Below are positions 1 to 8,720 of a stretch of 64,000 nucleotides of DNA, one piece after another. Source of the stretch: Lewinellaceae bacterium. GTDB lineage: Bacteria > Bacteroidota > Bacteroidia > Chitinophagales > Saprospiraceae. A program made the position numbers and the translations under genes. Each line of letters starts with the position of its first letter. The stretch's first letter is position 1. The stretch covers positions 12,366 to 76,365 of the forward strand of contig JACJXV010000016.1 in NCBI GenBank assembly GCA_020636445.1, written 5' to 3'. The notes below the pieces were generated by a model. It worked only from the letters and a program-made list of their open reading frames with translations. It made no database searches and was not told where the DNA came from.

Positions 1-1
1 C

Positions 2-418
2 CGGCGACATGACCTGAAGGTACTTGCCAAACAAAACATAGGTAACCGCCTTAGCCTGCAGGCAACCTGGTTGTTTAGTACTGGCCTGGCTTTTAGCCTG
101 CCCATTGAGGCGTACACAGTACAGTTTCCGGGGATTCCGCCGGTGGTCGTCCTTGATTACGGAGGTAAAAATCAGTTTCGGTTGCCCCAATATCACCGAC
201 TGGATTTAGGGTTAACCTGGGTTATCCCCAGCCAGAATCGGTGGGAGCACCAACTTTATCTGGGCCTTTACAATGCCTATAACCGGCAAAATCCACTTTA
301 CTACCAGCTGCGGAGCACATTTGACCTGGTGGAGGGACAGGTGCGGGAGCGTAAAGCATTGGAAAAGGTAAATCTGTTGCCCCGTCTACCCGCAATTAAT
401 TATTTGCTGCGGTTCTGA
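2..418 (+). CDS. TonB-dependent receptor, C-terminal fragment
   Basis: The reading frame is open from the first bases of the window, so this is the 3' end of a longer gene. The 138 visible residues alternate amphipathic strands typical of an outer-membrane beta-barrel: a strand with LPQYHRLDLGLTW, then YLGLYNAYNRQNP (the N-A-Y-N-R-x-N-P pattern common near the end of Bacteroidota receptors), and a terminal LPAINYLLRF ending in Phe, as expected for BAM-inserted barrels. The next gene on the same strand is a DUF4249 lipoprotein, the usual partner of this receptor type rather than SusD. The family imports ligands across the outer membrane with TonB energy; the substrate cannot be told. The plug and most of the barrel lie outside the window. 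Confidence 0.82.
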   Translation, partial: RRHDLKVLAKQNIGNRLSLQATWLFSTGLAFSLPIEAYTVQFPGIPPVVVLDYGGKNQFRLPQYHRLDLGLTWVIPSQNRWEHQLYLGLYNAYNRQNPLYYQLRSTFDLVEGQVRERKALEKVNLLPRLPAINYLLRF

Positions 419-554
419 TCATGGAATATATTGTCCTCCTGCCGTTAAGAACTTCTTAAACTTATCCTATCGTCGTCTGTTTAACTCTAAAAAGCCTATC
501 TTTAAAAAGCTTTTTTCTGCCCACTAAAAATGTTAGGCAAATCGCCGAGGGCTT

Positions 555-1490
555 ATGGTTAGAAATGTACTTTTTGCAACATTGGTTTTCGTAATGCTGG
601 GAAGTTCCTGCGAACGTCCTCTTGAATTGCAATTGCCTCAACCAGAGCCACGGTTAGTTGTAATTAGTAATTTCACACATGACCAAAAAATACGGGTAGA
701 GGTTTCTAAAACGCGTAACGTTTTAAGCAGTAGTACTCCTGAATATATCCTTAATGCCAAGGTTCAACTTTTCCGTGAAGAGCAGTTACTGGAAGAACTA
801 ATTTTGGTTAATTCTGACGATGGCCAAGGCCCTTATTATACCACCACTCATTACACCGCCCAGATCGGAGTAAATTATCTGATTCGGGTTACCGCCCCAG
901 GATTTCCGTCCGTTTCTGCTGAGAATCGCATCCCACCCCAAACAGCAATCGAGCAACTATCCGTTGAAAACTTTATGTTGCCCGGTCCGGGGCTTCCGGA
1001 GGATGCTCATCTCAATTATACGATTAGCTTCACCTTTAATGATAATGATGGCGAGCAGAACTATTATCACCTGGTATTTTTCCAGGAAATACGGTCGTTC
1101 ATCTTAGACCGCAGCGGGGACACCCTTTTCGCTGCACCCGAATTGCGTCGCATTCAGTTTGATCCTAACCAAAATACGAATAATCAAATAGCGCATATTG
1201 AAGGCGGATTACTCCTCAATGACACCCCCTTCAACGGGCAGCAGGTTCGCTTATCCCTCCCTGTACAAATGCCTTTTAATCAAAGCAAAGAAATTGCCGG
1301 TGATCTGATTGCAGAGCTGCGTTCCGTTTCCCGGGATTATTTCCTGTTTTACAGTGCGCTGAGTAAACAGCAGGAAACTCCCGATGCCCTCTTTGCTGAA
1401 CCCGTTTCTGCATATAACAACATTATGAATGGGGTCGGCATCTTTGCCGGGTATAGTCAAACCGCTACCTCTGTTCGGTTGTCCCGTTAG
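555..1490 (+). CDS. DUF4249 domain-containing lipoprotein
   Basis: 311 residues, close to the normal length for DUF4249. The N-terminus is a lipoprotein signal (hydrophobic stretch then LGSSC, acylated Cys at residue 19), so the protein is probably anchored in the outer membrane. The early block RLVVISNFTHDQKIRVEVSK and the repeated beta-strand pattern that follows fit the DUF4249 fold. It starts 136 bp after the TonB-dependent receptor on the same strand, and this pairing is recurrent in Bacteroidota, where DUF4249 proteins are thought to act as accessory surface lipoproteins of the receptor. No biochemical role is established. The ATG at 555 gives a clean signal peptide. Confidence 0.85.
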   Translation: MVRNVLFATLVFVMLGSSCERPLELQLPQPEPRLVVISNFTHDQKIRVEVSKTRNVLSSSTPEYILNAKVQLFREEQLLEELILVNSDDGQGPYYTTTHYTAQIGVNYLIRVTAPGFPSVSAENRIPPQTAIEQLSVENFMLPGPGLPEDAHLNYTISFTFNDNDGEQNYYHLVFFQEIRSFILDRSGDTLFAAPELRRIQFDPNQNTNNQIAHIEGGLLLNDTPFNGQQVRLSLPVQMPFNQSKEIAGDLIAELRSVSRDYFLFYSALSKQQETPDALFAEPVSAYNNIMNGVGIFAGYSQTATSVRLSR

Positions 1491-1510
1491 TCCCCAATTC
1501 CCTTCCTTAA

Positions 1511-1666
1511 GTGATGGGACACTATTATCTATACCTTATTTCAGGCCATTTTGGGCTTCCACTTCGTAAAAAAGCCTCGCCGACGCGCTGCGTCGCCTGC
1601 GTTTTTTGCCTTGTTGAACCCCAAAATTGCACGGAACAAAGCTTATACATAATAATGACCCATCAC
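1511..1666. repeat. 156-bp nested palindrome, MITE-like
   Basis: The element begins GTGATGGG and ends CCCATCAC. The outer arms of about 45 bp (1511-1555 and 1619-1666) are imperfect inverted repeats of each other, sharing TATTAT and TATA blocks and ending near ATTTTGGG/CCCAAAAT. Inside is a second hairpin, AAAAAAG...GACGC against GCGTC...CGTTTTTT (about 1568-1606). It has no coding capacity. The structure resembles a miniature inverted-repeat element or a long structured terminator for the DUF4249 gene. I see no convincing target duplication. The remaining intergenic sequence up to 1876 shows no other clear feature. Confidence 0.6.
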
Positions 1667-1876
1667 CTACTATTTTTTTAGCTAATCGAAACGAAAAAAT
1701 CGAGTTTCGCATAGGGGATTACCATTTCTTTGGTGTCATAGGTTTAGTAGACTAATAAAAAAGGCGATCTAAAGGATCTTACCAAAGTAATGCCGCGGAG
1801 AAATATTACTAGAATCGGCTAAGCCCCCTTTTCCTGCGCTGGTTTTTCCTTTCGAAAGCACAAAAAGAGCAGACCT

Positions 1877-2557
1877 ATGTACTTGGAAGCCAAATTATCA
1901 TTTATCGATCAATTCCCCCTCCTGCAGCAGCTTAAGCCTGCCGAGAAGGAACGTCTGGCTGGTTATATGGAGGTGAAAGAAAAACCTCGCTATAGCTATA
2001 TCTATATGCCAGGTGACCTGTCTAATGAGTTGTATTTCCTCGCCAAAGGAACGGTGAAAATAGGCACCCATTCGTCCGATGGGAAAGAGGTGATCAAGTC
2101 GCTTATCCATCCACTGGCTATGTTCGGCGAACTGGGCATTGTCGGTGAGAAATCCCGTCAGGACTATGCCCAGGCCCTCAAGGAAACAGTCGTTCTGTAT
2201 CAGGTTCGCCTGGAAGACTTCAAGCAGCTGATGCGTGACAACTTCGACCTCAGTAACCGGATTATGATGCAATTGGGCAGCCGCCTGATCAATGCTGAAC
2301 ATAAACTGGAATCGCTGATTTTCAAAGATGCCCGTACCCGGATTGTAGAATTTATTAAAGATTCTGTGGATAAGCGAGGCCAACGGATCGGTTACGAAAT
2401 GCTGCTCAAGCACTCCCTTACCCATCAGGATATTGCCAATATTACCTGTACTTCGCGACAAACCGTAACGTTGGTACTCAATGAACTGCGTAAGTCGGAT
2501 TTGATTTACTTTAACCGGGGAAAAATTTTGGTGCGCGATATGGCAAAGCTTAGCTAA
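1877..2557 (+). CDS. Crp/Fnr family transcriptional regulator
   Basis: 226 residues, the usual size. Residues about 10-130 form a cyclic-nucleotide-binding beta-roll, with YIYMPGDLSNELYFLAKGTV followed by the MFGELGIVGE turn. Residues about 150-220 carry the winged helix: HQDIANITCTSRQTVTLVLN is the recognition helix region, with the Crp-type Ser/Thr-Arg-Gln-Thr-Val pattern. There is no N-terminal four-Cys iron-sulfur signature of true FNR. Ligand and targets are unknown. It stands alone, followed on the opposite strand by a methyltransferase, so the context does not indicate a pathway. The ATG at 1877 is in good position; there is no clear Shine-Dalgarno, as is common in this phylum. Confidence 0.9.
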   Translation: MYLEAKLSFIDQFPLLQQLKPAEKERLAGYMEVKEKPRYSYIYMPGDLSNELYFLAKGTVKIGTHSSDGKEVIKSLIHPLAMFGELGIVGEKSRQDYAQALKETVVLYQVRLEDFKQLMRDNFDLSNRIMMQLGSRLINAEHKLESLIFKDARTRIVEFIKDSVDKRGQRIGYEMLLKHSLTHQDIANITCTSRQTVTLVLNELRKSDLIYFNRGKILVRDMAKLS

Positions 2558-2597
2558 ACGCCGCCAATGCCTGCCTCCGGAAGCCTGGCAACTTCAC

Positions 2598-3974
2598 TCA
2601 ACCAATGTCCATTAAGATTCGCCACTCGCGGGGGAAGTAGTTATTCACCCGCGAGCCAATTCCTTTAATCCAGCCTAAATTAAGGCCGGCATACTGAACG
2701 AGCGCCCATCCTTTGGGTAAAACCTCGAGTTGGGGAATTTCCTTTTTCAGGTAGCGCAGGGCTTCCTGTTTTTCCAGAGAGACCACGGGAATATGGGGCG
2801 AAACCGCCAAACTGAGCGCTAGCTCGGGAGCTGGCACCAGGTCTTTTCCTTTCCACTGCCCCACCAGGACGCCCGGATCGAACCGCCATAGCCGTTGTCC
2901 CCACTGCACGAACGCGTCACTTACCTCCACAGGCAATGCCCGAATATAGCCCTGATCGTTCTGCCACCAGGTAAAAGCCTCCGGTTCGGAGAGCCAGGGA
3001 CTTGCCAATTCTCGTTCAGCTCTGGTCATTGGCCGCCATTTACCCCAGCCACGCGTAGAGGTTGCTGCTGGCGCGGTACTTTCCTCCCTTATCCCCGGTT
3101 TTTGTAAAACAGCCAGGTAGAATCCTTCTCCGCGCACCCGGTGCGGATAGCACTGGTAGCCCCCATTGGGGCTGGTAATGATGCCCCAGTCAGCGGGAAA
3201 ATCCAGCGAGCGCAATGTCAACCCGCTCTCCTCGGCAATCCAGCGCACGTTGTCGTCGTTTTCCTGGGCGTTGTAGGTACAGGTGCTGTAGAATAACCAT
3301 CCTCCCGGAGCGACACACTGAGCGGCCTCCGTAAGAATGCGTCGTTGGCGGGCTGCACAAACCTGAACGGCTTCTTCCGACCATTCCTGGGTAGCGGCAG
3401 GATCCTTGCGGAACAACCCTTCGCCCGAACAAGGGGCATCCAATAAAACCAGATCGAAGGCCGGTCCGACTTTACCAAAGTCCTGACTATCGTGATTGCT
3501 GCTGGCTACCGCAGGATAGCCCCAACGGGCCAGGTTATGCTGGAGGATAGGGTAGCGGCCGCGAATTACCTCATTGGCAATCAGGAAACTGTTTGCCGGC
3601 AATAATTCCGCCAGCAAGGTGCTTTTGCCACCAGGCGCGGCAGCCAGATCCAAAACCCGCAAACCCTCCTGCTTCGGAAAACACTGCCGGAATGCCTCCC
3701 CAATCAGCATACTGGATGCCTCCTGGACGTAATAGGCTCCCGCGTGTAGTAAGGGGTCAAGGGTGAAGCTGGGGCGTTCATTTAAATATACTCCGCTAGT
3801 ATACCATTTTACTCCGTCGTAATTTTCTTTCAAAGTTAAATTTTTCAAAAAATGACGCCGAATACTGGTTGGGGAGGGGAGGGAAAGGGCTTCCTGAAAA
3901 GCGCTCCATTCCGATTCGCCGAGGGTTTGCGCCATGCGCGCCGCAAAAGCTAAGGGCAGATCAATACTTGGCAT
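2598..3974 (-). CDS. RsmF/NOP2-type rRNA (cytosine-5) methyltransferase
   Basis: 458 residues. The N-terminal part is a NOL1/NOP2/Sun SAM-dependent methyltransferase: LDLAAAPGGKSTL (residues 109-120) binds SAM, DAPCSGEG (Cys182) and YSTCTYN (Cys232) are the paired cysteines of the m5C chemistry. The C-terminal about 150 residues match the extra RNA-binding region of RsmF-like proteins, ending in LGWIKGIGSRVNNYFPREWR. By family it modifies a cytosine in 16S rRNA; the exact position cannot be read from sequence. It is monocistronic and convergent with the Crp gene, leaving 40 bp between the stop codons. The ATG at 3974 is followed by a normal start for the family. Confidence 0.9.
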   Translation of the reverse strand: MPSIDLPLAFAARMAQTLGESEWSAFQEALSLPSPTSIRRHFLKNLTLKENYDGVKWYTSGVYLNERPSFTLDPLLHAGAYYVQEASSMLIGEAFRQCFPKQEGLRVLDLAAAPGGKSTLLAELLPANSFLIANEVIRGRYPILQHNLARWGYPAVASSNHDSQDFGKVGPAFDLVLLDAPCSGEGLFRKDPAATQEWSEEAVQVCAARQRRILTEAAQCVAPGGWLFYSTCTYNAQENDDNVRWIAEESGLTLRSLDFPADWGIITSPNGGYQCYPHRVRGEGFYLAVLQKPGIREESTAPAATSTRGWGKWRPMTRAERELASPWLSEPEAFTWWQNDQGYIRALPVEVSDAFVQWGQRLWRFDPGVLVGQWKGKDLVPAPELALSLAVSPHIPVVSLEKQEALRYLKKEIPQLEVLPKGWALVQYAGLNLGWIKGIGSRVNNYFPREWRILMDIG

Positions 3975-4084
3975 AAAAGCTGAATTCAGGGCAAAGGTAG
4001 GATTTTGCCCGGGGTCTTGTGTTGGTCTGGGGCAAAATTCGGGGCTGCGGTGGATTTGTTAGGGGTTATGAGCGTTCGCCTGCC

Positions 4085-4220
4085 GTTCGCTAACGCTCAC
4101 TCAGCTTATGCCGCTCACTGCGTTCGCTCGGTTTATGACCGTTCGCTAACGCTCACTCAGTTTATGCCGCTCACTGCGTTCGCTCGGTTTATGACCGCTC
4201 ACTGCGTTCGCTCGGTTTAT
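4085..4220. repeat. 56-bp tandem repeat, 2.4 units
   Basis: Two nearly identical 56-bp units, 4085-4140 and 4141-4196, differ at one visible position (cagCttatg versus cagTttatg). A 24-bp partial third unit follows (4197-4220). Each unit contains the mirrored words GTTCGCTAACGCTCACTCAG and GCTCACTGCGTTCGCTCGG. An open frame runs through it, but its translation is only a repeat of low-complexity peptides, so I treat it as non-coding. It lies between two divergent genes (methyltransferase start at 3974, DUF547 stop at 4289). Confidence 0.85.
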
Positions 4221-4288
4221 AAAGTTTATTTAGTTGAAATTGTAGCTAATGCGCCAACACGCTAACGGCCAACGCGCCAAAAGTCCGC

Positions 4289-5038
4289 TTAAAGCCCATT
4301 TAGGGCCCAGTCGTATTCCAGGTAGCTGATTTTAGCGTTTGCGGAAAGCTTGGTTTTAGCGTAACGATTGAGGAAGGAGACGAGATTCCCAAAATCGGCG
4401 CTATACCATTCGAAGACTTTGGACACTTTAGCCTGGTTGCCCTGCAACTGGTTAAAGCGGGAGTTATTAATAAACTTCCGGGCTTGCAGGTTGAGTTGAT
4501 CCTCCAGTTGGGCTGCGGTAAACGCTTTATTGAGCAGAGGCGGGCAGGAGCGGGCCGCGCAGTTCACGGCAAAATGAATCCGGGCATCTTTAAACTGTGG
4601 CCGCAGGATGTCATTTTCGATATTGTTGAGGGAGTAGGTTTTATCTCCTATGTTGATCCATTTCCGATCCCAGGCTTTACCCTTGTCCACGTCCATAATA
4701 CTGGTTAGGGGCGAATGATCAAGGATGAGCTTTACGGTAAAGGCATTGTAGGCATTAATCCAGAAAGCCATTTGCTCATTGCGCGACCAGGACGACTGCG
4801 GATGCAGTCCACTCAAGGTTTTCAGGTATGCATTCAGTTTGGCCTGGTCTTTTTTTAGTCCTGCGTAATTTACCCGGCCTTCGGCGCTAACGTATTGTTC
4901 CAATAACGTATTCCAGGCCTGGTGATCGGGAGCCTTTACTACCTGTGCCGGTGAAGCGTACGTAAAGAAGGATAAGACGAGCAGGAGCGTTACCATAATA
5001 ATCCGTTTGTTTTCCAAAATAACTCCTATCCCGGGCAT
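4289..5038 (-). CDS. DUF547 domain-containing exported protein
   Basis: About 249 residues from the chosen ATG at 5038. A hydrophobic export signal (MVTLLLVLSFFTYASPAQ) follows a basic KR pair. Other possible starts are ATG 4996 and TTG 5017, and the frame is open up to 5092. The DUF547 core is clear: QMAFWINAYNAFTVKLIL, then HFAVNCAARSCPPL with the invariant N-C-x(3)-S-C-P pattern, and a C-terminal WYSADFG segment. The function of DUF547 is unknown; in Bacteroidota it is usually a single-domain periplasmic protein. Nothing in the neighbourhood suggests a partner. Confidence 0.85.
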   Translation of the reverse strand: MPGIGVILENKRIIMVTLLLVLSFFTYASPAQVVKAPDHQAWNTLLEQYVSAEGRVNYAGLKKDQAKLNAYLKTLSGLHPQSSWSRNEQMAFWINAYNAFTVKLILDHSPLTSIMDVDKGKAWDRKWINIGDKTYSLNNIENDILRPQFKDARIHFAVNCAARSCPPLLNKAFTAAQLEDQLNLQARKFINNSRFNQLQGNQAKVSKVFEWYSADFGNLVSFLNRYAKTKLSANAKISYLEYDWALNGL

Positions 5039-5092
5039 TGTGTTGCATGCGTTCGGTGGGAATGTAGCGATCCGGACCTTTTTAACGGACAA

Positions 5093-5500
5093 TTAACGAT
5101 TCGGAGCAGGAAGAAGGGGTGTATGTTGGGGTATAGCTTTGTGCCGCTGCCCTGGGCTAGGGTATCATCGCTATCATTTTCTCAGACTATTTTGCGAGGT
5201 GGTTACTCCCGGCAGTTTTAGTGAGCAGTAAGCAGGCAGCAGTGAACAGCTGCGTCCAATGAATAAGCAGTCCTTCGACTACTATGCCAAGGTTTATTTT
5301 GCTTTCTGAGTACGTCGCACGCGTAAGACCTAGCCCGTGCGAGGCTGGCTCTGCTAAGGTCAGGACATTGAAATGGATTGTATGAGTGATCGCAAGCGAA
5401 ATTTTTCTTAACTTAAGAACACTGGACGTATGATGGTGGCCATGACCCTCGGTCGCGCAGCACACATATCACAACTATTATCAGCAATGACTAAAAGCCA
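5093..5500. other. intergenic region between divergent genes
   Basis: About 400 bp separate the DUF547 gene (minus) from the flavoprotein gene (plus). Open frames across it give low-complexity translations without homology that I recognise. It must contain both promoters, but I cannot locate a convincing TTG/TAnnTTTG pair. I see no hairpin terminator and no repeat. Confidence 0.5.
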
Positions 5501-6604
5501 ATGACAAGAAAAGAATTTATCAAAATGTGCGGAATTCTTGGTGTGAGTCTGCCCTTTCAACCTTCCTTCAGCTCCTGCCAGAAAGATGAAACCACCGGGA
5601 GTAAATTTTCAGGTAAGGTGATCATTATCGGAGCGGGAGCCGGAGGGCTTTCTGCAGGATATTTACTTCAACAGCAGGGGGTTGATTTCGAGCTATTGGA
5701 AGCATCTTCAATGCATGGTGGAAGAATGAGAATCAATACAAACTTTGCTGACTTTCCCATTCCCCTGGGGGCCGAATGGTTAGAAACAGACACTTCTGTT
5801 TTTAAGAAAATAGTGAATGATGCTTCGGTTCAAGTTAATGTAGAAACGATTGCGGATGACCCCGACCGCAAGTTTGTTAATTCATCCTGGTTTACTTTTT
5901 TTGAAACCTATATTACCCCTGCCATTGCCAATAAGATTATTTACAACAGCATAGTGAAATCTATTGACTATGCGGGAGACCAGGTGGTTGTAACTACGCA
6001 ATCCGGACAGCATATTGCTGATAAAGTGATCGTTTCTGTACCCCTTAAAATTCTCCAGACTGGAGATATTCGCTTTATCCCCAATTTGCCACAAGATAAG
6101 CGGACTGCTATCGATAACATGACCATCTGGGAAGGCTTTAAAGCCTTTTTTGAATTCTCCGAAAAGTTCTATGACGACGAATTAGCGTTAACCATTAATC
6201 CAGCCAGCGATGGACAAAAAATATATTACAATGCCGCTTTGGGGCAAAGGACGACCCGGTATATCCTCGGGTTGTTTACAGTAGGAAAGCCGGCCATTGA
6301 TTTTATCTCGCGGTCAGGAGAAGCTTTGAAGGATTTCATCTTGCATGAACTGGATCTGCTTTATGCTAATCAGGCAACTCCCAACTACATAAAACATATT
6401 ACCCAAAACTGGAATAATGAACCGTTTATCCAGGGAGGATATTTGACGGATTATGCGGATTGGCGAATGGTCAGGAAGCTGGGGGAAAACGTAGGGAACA
6501 AATTATACTTTGCTGGTGGAGAGTATACCGATGGAGAAGATTGGGTTTCCGTGCATACGGCCGCGCAATCGGCTAAAACGGCGGTAGCAGCCATTGTAAA
6601 TTAA
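5501..6604 (+). CDS. FAD-dependent amine-oxidase-like oxidoreductase
   Basis: 367 residues. After an N-terminal export-like segment with a possible lipobox (SFSSC, residues 22-26), VIIIGAGAGGLSAGYLL (about 40-56) is the Rossmann dinucleotide-binding motif and ELLEASSMHGGRMR the following E-x-x-x-x-x-GGR block of flavin amine oxidases. Near the C-terminus KLYFAGGEYTDGEDWVSVHTA is the second FAD-contacting motif. The family oxidises amines with release of peroxide, but many Bacteroidota members have unknown substrates. The protein is shorter than classical monoamine oxidases (about 450 aa), with a reduced substrate domain. It may be a cell-envelope protein. It precedes a DUF6090 gene by 80 bp, but a functional link is not apparent. 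Confidence 0.83.
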   Translation: MTRKEFIKMCGILGVSLPFQPSFSSCQKDETTGSKFSGKVIIIGAGAGGLSAGYLLQQQGVDFELLEASSMHGGRMRINTNFADFPIPLGAEWLETDTSVFKKIVNDASVQVNVETIADDPDRKFVNSSWFTFFETYITPAIANKIIYNSIVKSIDYAGDQVVVTTQSGQHIADKVIVSVPLKILQTGDIRFIPNLPQDKRTAIDNMTIWEGFKAFFEFSEKFYDDELALTINPASDGQKIYYNAALGQRTTRYILGLFTVGKPAIDFISRSGEALKDFILHELDLLYANQATPNYIKHITQNWNNEPFIQGGYLTDYADWRMVRKLGENVGNKLYFAGGEYTDGEDWVSVHTAAQSAKTAVAAIVN

Positions 6605-6684
6605 GCACGGTTCATAGCCCCATAGGTAGAAACCCCAATGCGCTGGTTAGTGACCCACTTGCCTTTATTAAAAAATCAGAACCC

Positions 6685-7503
6685 ATGATGAAGTTATTTC
6701 GAAAAATCAGGCAAAGACTGCTGGCGGATAATCAAATTGGCAGATATTTAAAATATGCCTCTGGAGAAGTATTTCTTATTGTTATCGGAATTTTGATTGC
6801 CCTATCCATTAATAATTGGAATGAAAACCAAAAAATAGAGAAAGAGATATTTAATTATTTAGTCAATTTAAGAGAGGCTTTAAAGGATGATATCACTTCT
6901 TTTGAAGCAAATATTTCTCTTAACAAAACAAGATTAAAGGGTATCTTTTATATACTTGAATATTCAGGGTTGAACACTCAAAGGTTTACGGAATTGGAAT
7001 GGGTCGATCTTTCTAATAATGACAATGTGAGTTTTTTATGGGAAGGGCCATTTCCAGATTCACTAAACCGAAAGTTTTTGCATTTATCCTTTTCTATGCT
7101 TGGTCGCGGTTTTGGAGGCATTTCCTTAAACAAATCGGTTATCAATGAACTATATGCTACCGGCTCCTTTTCTCATATTCAAAACGCTGATCTAAAAACG
7201 CAACTGGGCGATTATTACAGCTTTTTAGCACAACGGCTTGAAGGGTATGCCATTGAGGAACATGAAGAATGGGCAAATGAAACTACTCGGTTTCTTCGCG
7301 ACAAGTACAATATTTTTACGTTGGATATTTCTAATGTGGAAGATCCTATAGCCACCTTAAAGGGAAAAAAAGATGTTGAGCATTATCTGCGGTATTTGGC
7401 ACTTGAAGTAAATTATCATTGTATTTGGACGGCACAAGCAAAAGATAAAGCCAAGGATTTGGTAACACTTATTGAAAAAGAAATGGGCCAGCTAAAAAAG
7501 TAA
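6685..7503 (+). CDS. DUF6090 family membrane protein
   Basis: 272 residues. The N-terminus matches DUF6090 proteins: RKIRQRLLADNQIGRYLKYA, then one transmembrane helix (GEVFLIVIGILIALSINNW, about 28-46) followed by NWNENQK. The rest is a mostly helical soluble domain with no motifs that I recognise. The family is very common and often multicopy in Bacteroidota; its function is unknown. The stop codon lies at the first base pairs of a repeated sequence (7499 onward), so the 3' end of the gene was probably shaped by insertion of that repeat. A Met-Met pair allows a start at 6685 or 6688. Confidence 0.82.
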   Translation: MMKLFRKIRQRLLADNQIGRYLKYASGEVFLIVIGILIALSINNWNENQKIEKEIFNYLVNLREALKDDITSFEANISLNKTRLKGIFYILEYSGLNTQRFTELEWVDLSNNDNVSFLWEGPFPDSLNRKFLHLSFSMLGRGFGGISLNKSVINELYATGSFSHIQNADLKTQLGDYYSFLAQRLEGYAIEEHEEWANETTRFLRDKYNIFTLDISNVEDPIATLKGKKDVEHYLRYLALEVNYHCIWTAQAKDKAKDLVTLIEKEMGQLKK

Positions 7504-7670
7504 AATACAGACATGCATTTAAAGCCACGAATGCACGAATGAGAAGCCACGAACAGGAAGATTATTCGTGCATTGGTGGCAAGAAAAGTAAAATATAGAC
7601 ATGCATTTAAAGCCACGAATGCACGAATGAAAAGCAATAAATATGAAAATTATTCGTGCATTCGTGGCCA
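7499..7670. repeat. two palindromic repeats in an 88-bp tandem duplication
   Basis: Copy 1 has arms 7524-7540 (GCCACGAATGCACGAAT) and 7564-7580; copy 2 has arms 7612-7628 and 7652-7668, a perfect 17-bp inverted repeat. The sequence leading into each copy (AAGTAAAATAyAGACATGCATTTAAA) is also duplicated, offset 88 bp (7499 and 7587). These hairpins sit immediately upstream of the GxxExxY gene, and related copies occur immediately downstream (8943-9149). Confidence 0.9.
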
Positions 7671-7851
7671 AAAATTAGCAATAATGAACGAAATAATTTA
7701 TAAAGAAGAAAGCTACAGGATTATTGGCCTGTGCATGGAGGTACATAATAATCTTGGAGCCGGATTTCTTGAAATTGTTTACAAAGACGCCCTTGAATAT
7801 GAATTCAAAAAGGCCATATCCCCTATGAGCGTGAAAAACAATATGAAGTTA

Positions 7852-8720
7852 GAGCATGTTCAAAAATTTTATAAATCATTCCATTTAATTCTCCAAATAA
7901 CCATTGAAATATTGGCCAAAAACAGGAAAGAAACCGAACTTTGTGGGGTGTGCTCGTAGTCGACCACTACTCTGCGGAAGAAATTGAGCCAGGCAAAGGT
8001 TCTTTCTACCACCCAACGTTTGGCTTCCACCACAAATCCTTTTGTTCCTTCTTCCCGATTCGGGACCTCGAAAACCAGGCCCATTTGCTCGACAGCTTCG
8101 GCAAATGTTCCTCGGTAGGATTTGTCACCCATTATCTTTTCCAGCCGAGGCATTGGCTTGGGTAATTCATCTAGAAGCGCCACCCCGCCCGGGCTGTCAT
8201 GGTGATTAGCGGCATGAACGGCAGCAGACCATATCCGGCCCAGCACATCTACTAATACTTGCCGCTTTCGGCCATTAACTCTTTTATTGCCATCCGTTCC
8301 TCGATGTTCGAAAATCATCGGAGACAACTTAACACTCTGAGAATCAGATATCAGCAGACTAGGGTCAGGCTCCCGATCAAGCTGAATACGTTCCAACATA
8401 TTCAAGGCTTGGCACATCTGTTTGAAGCAAGCCTTTCCTGCCCCATGTTTCAAAATAATAATACACCGATTTCCAAGGCGGAAAGCTGCTGTCCAGGTTT
8501 CGCCATTGGCTCCCCTATTCGGGTAATCCATAATATTGGCATTGAAGACTTCTCGTAAATCATATTTGCGTATTCTTTGCCAATTCAAAAAACACTTTTA
8601 TACCTTCCCATTGGTCATCGGTAAGCCGTTCAAATTGCGGTTGCATATCCTGTAAGTTTGGTCACTCACAAGATACGCCGATGACCTTCTTTTTCAACTC
8701 TCAAAAATTTGAACACGCTC
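7852..8720 (-). mobile_element. IS5-family (IS427-like) insertion sequence, 869 bp
   Basis: The ends are imperfect inverted repeats: left GAGCATGTTCAAAAATTTT (7852-7870), right end read on the minus strand GAGCGTGTTCAAATTTTTG (8702-8720). The element is flanked by direct TTA (7849-7851 and 8721-8723), a 3-bp target duplication. It interrupts a GxxExxY gene and carries one decayed DDE transposase on the minus strand. Length, ends and transposase type match the IS427 group of the IS5 family. Confidence 0.9.
7869..8646 (-). pseudogene. IS5-family DDE transposase, frameshifted
   Basis: The start is ATG at 8646 (MQPQFERLTDDQWEGIKVF), after which the frame is lost in a T-run and continues in another frame as NWQRIRKYDLREVFNA. 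A further pair of shifts garbles the next about 40 residues: the other frames spell ILWITRIG and then SQWRNLDSSFPPWKSVYYYF, the normal family sequence. From LNMLERIQLDREPDPSLLIS onward the frame is intact: ISDSQSVK gives the first catalytic Asp, GDKSYRG lies before the C-terminal VVERTFAWLNFFRR with the catalytic Glu. At least three frameshifts make this copy inactive, unless supplied in trans. Confidence 0.85.

Noticed and set aside
1898..2461. Minus-strand ORF of 187 codons opposite the Crp/Fnr gene
   Set aside because: Shadow of the regulator gene; no domain in the translated product.
4005..4265. Plus-strand open frame of 86 codons
   Set aside because: It is read through the 56-bp tandem repeat; the peptide is a repeat of the same words and has no domain.
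5187..5465. Minus-strand ORF of 92 codons between divergent genes
   Set aside because: No homology recognised, no start context, and it lies across a probable double promoter region.
7499..7670. CRISPR-like pair of repeats
   Set aside because: The repeats are long palindromes duplicated once with a duplicated flank, not regular repeat-spacer units.
7573..7683. N-terminal extension of the GxxExxY frame
   Set aside because: It translates the palindromic repeat; family members start at the MNEIIYKEE position (7684).
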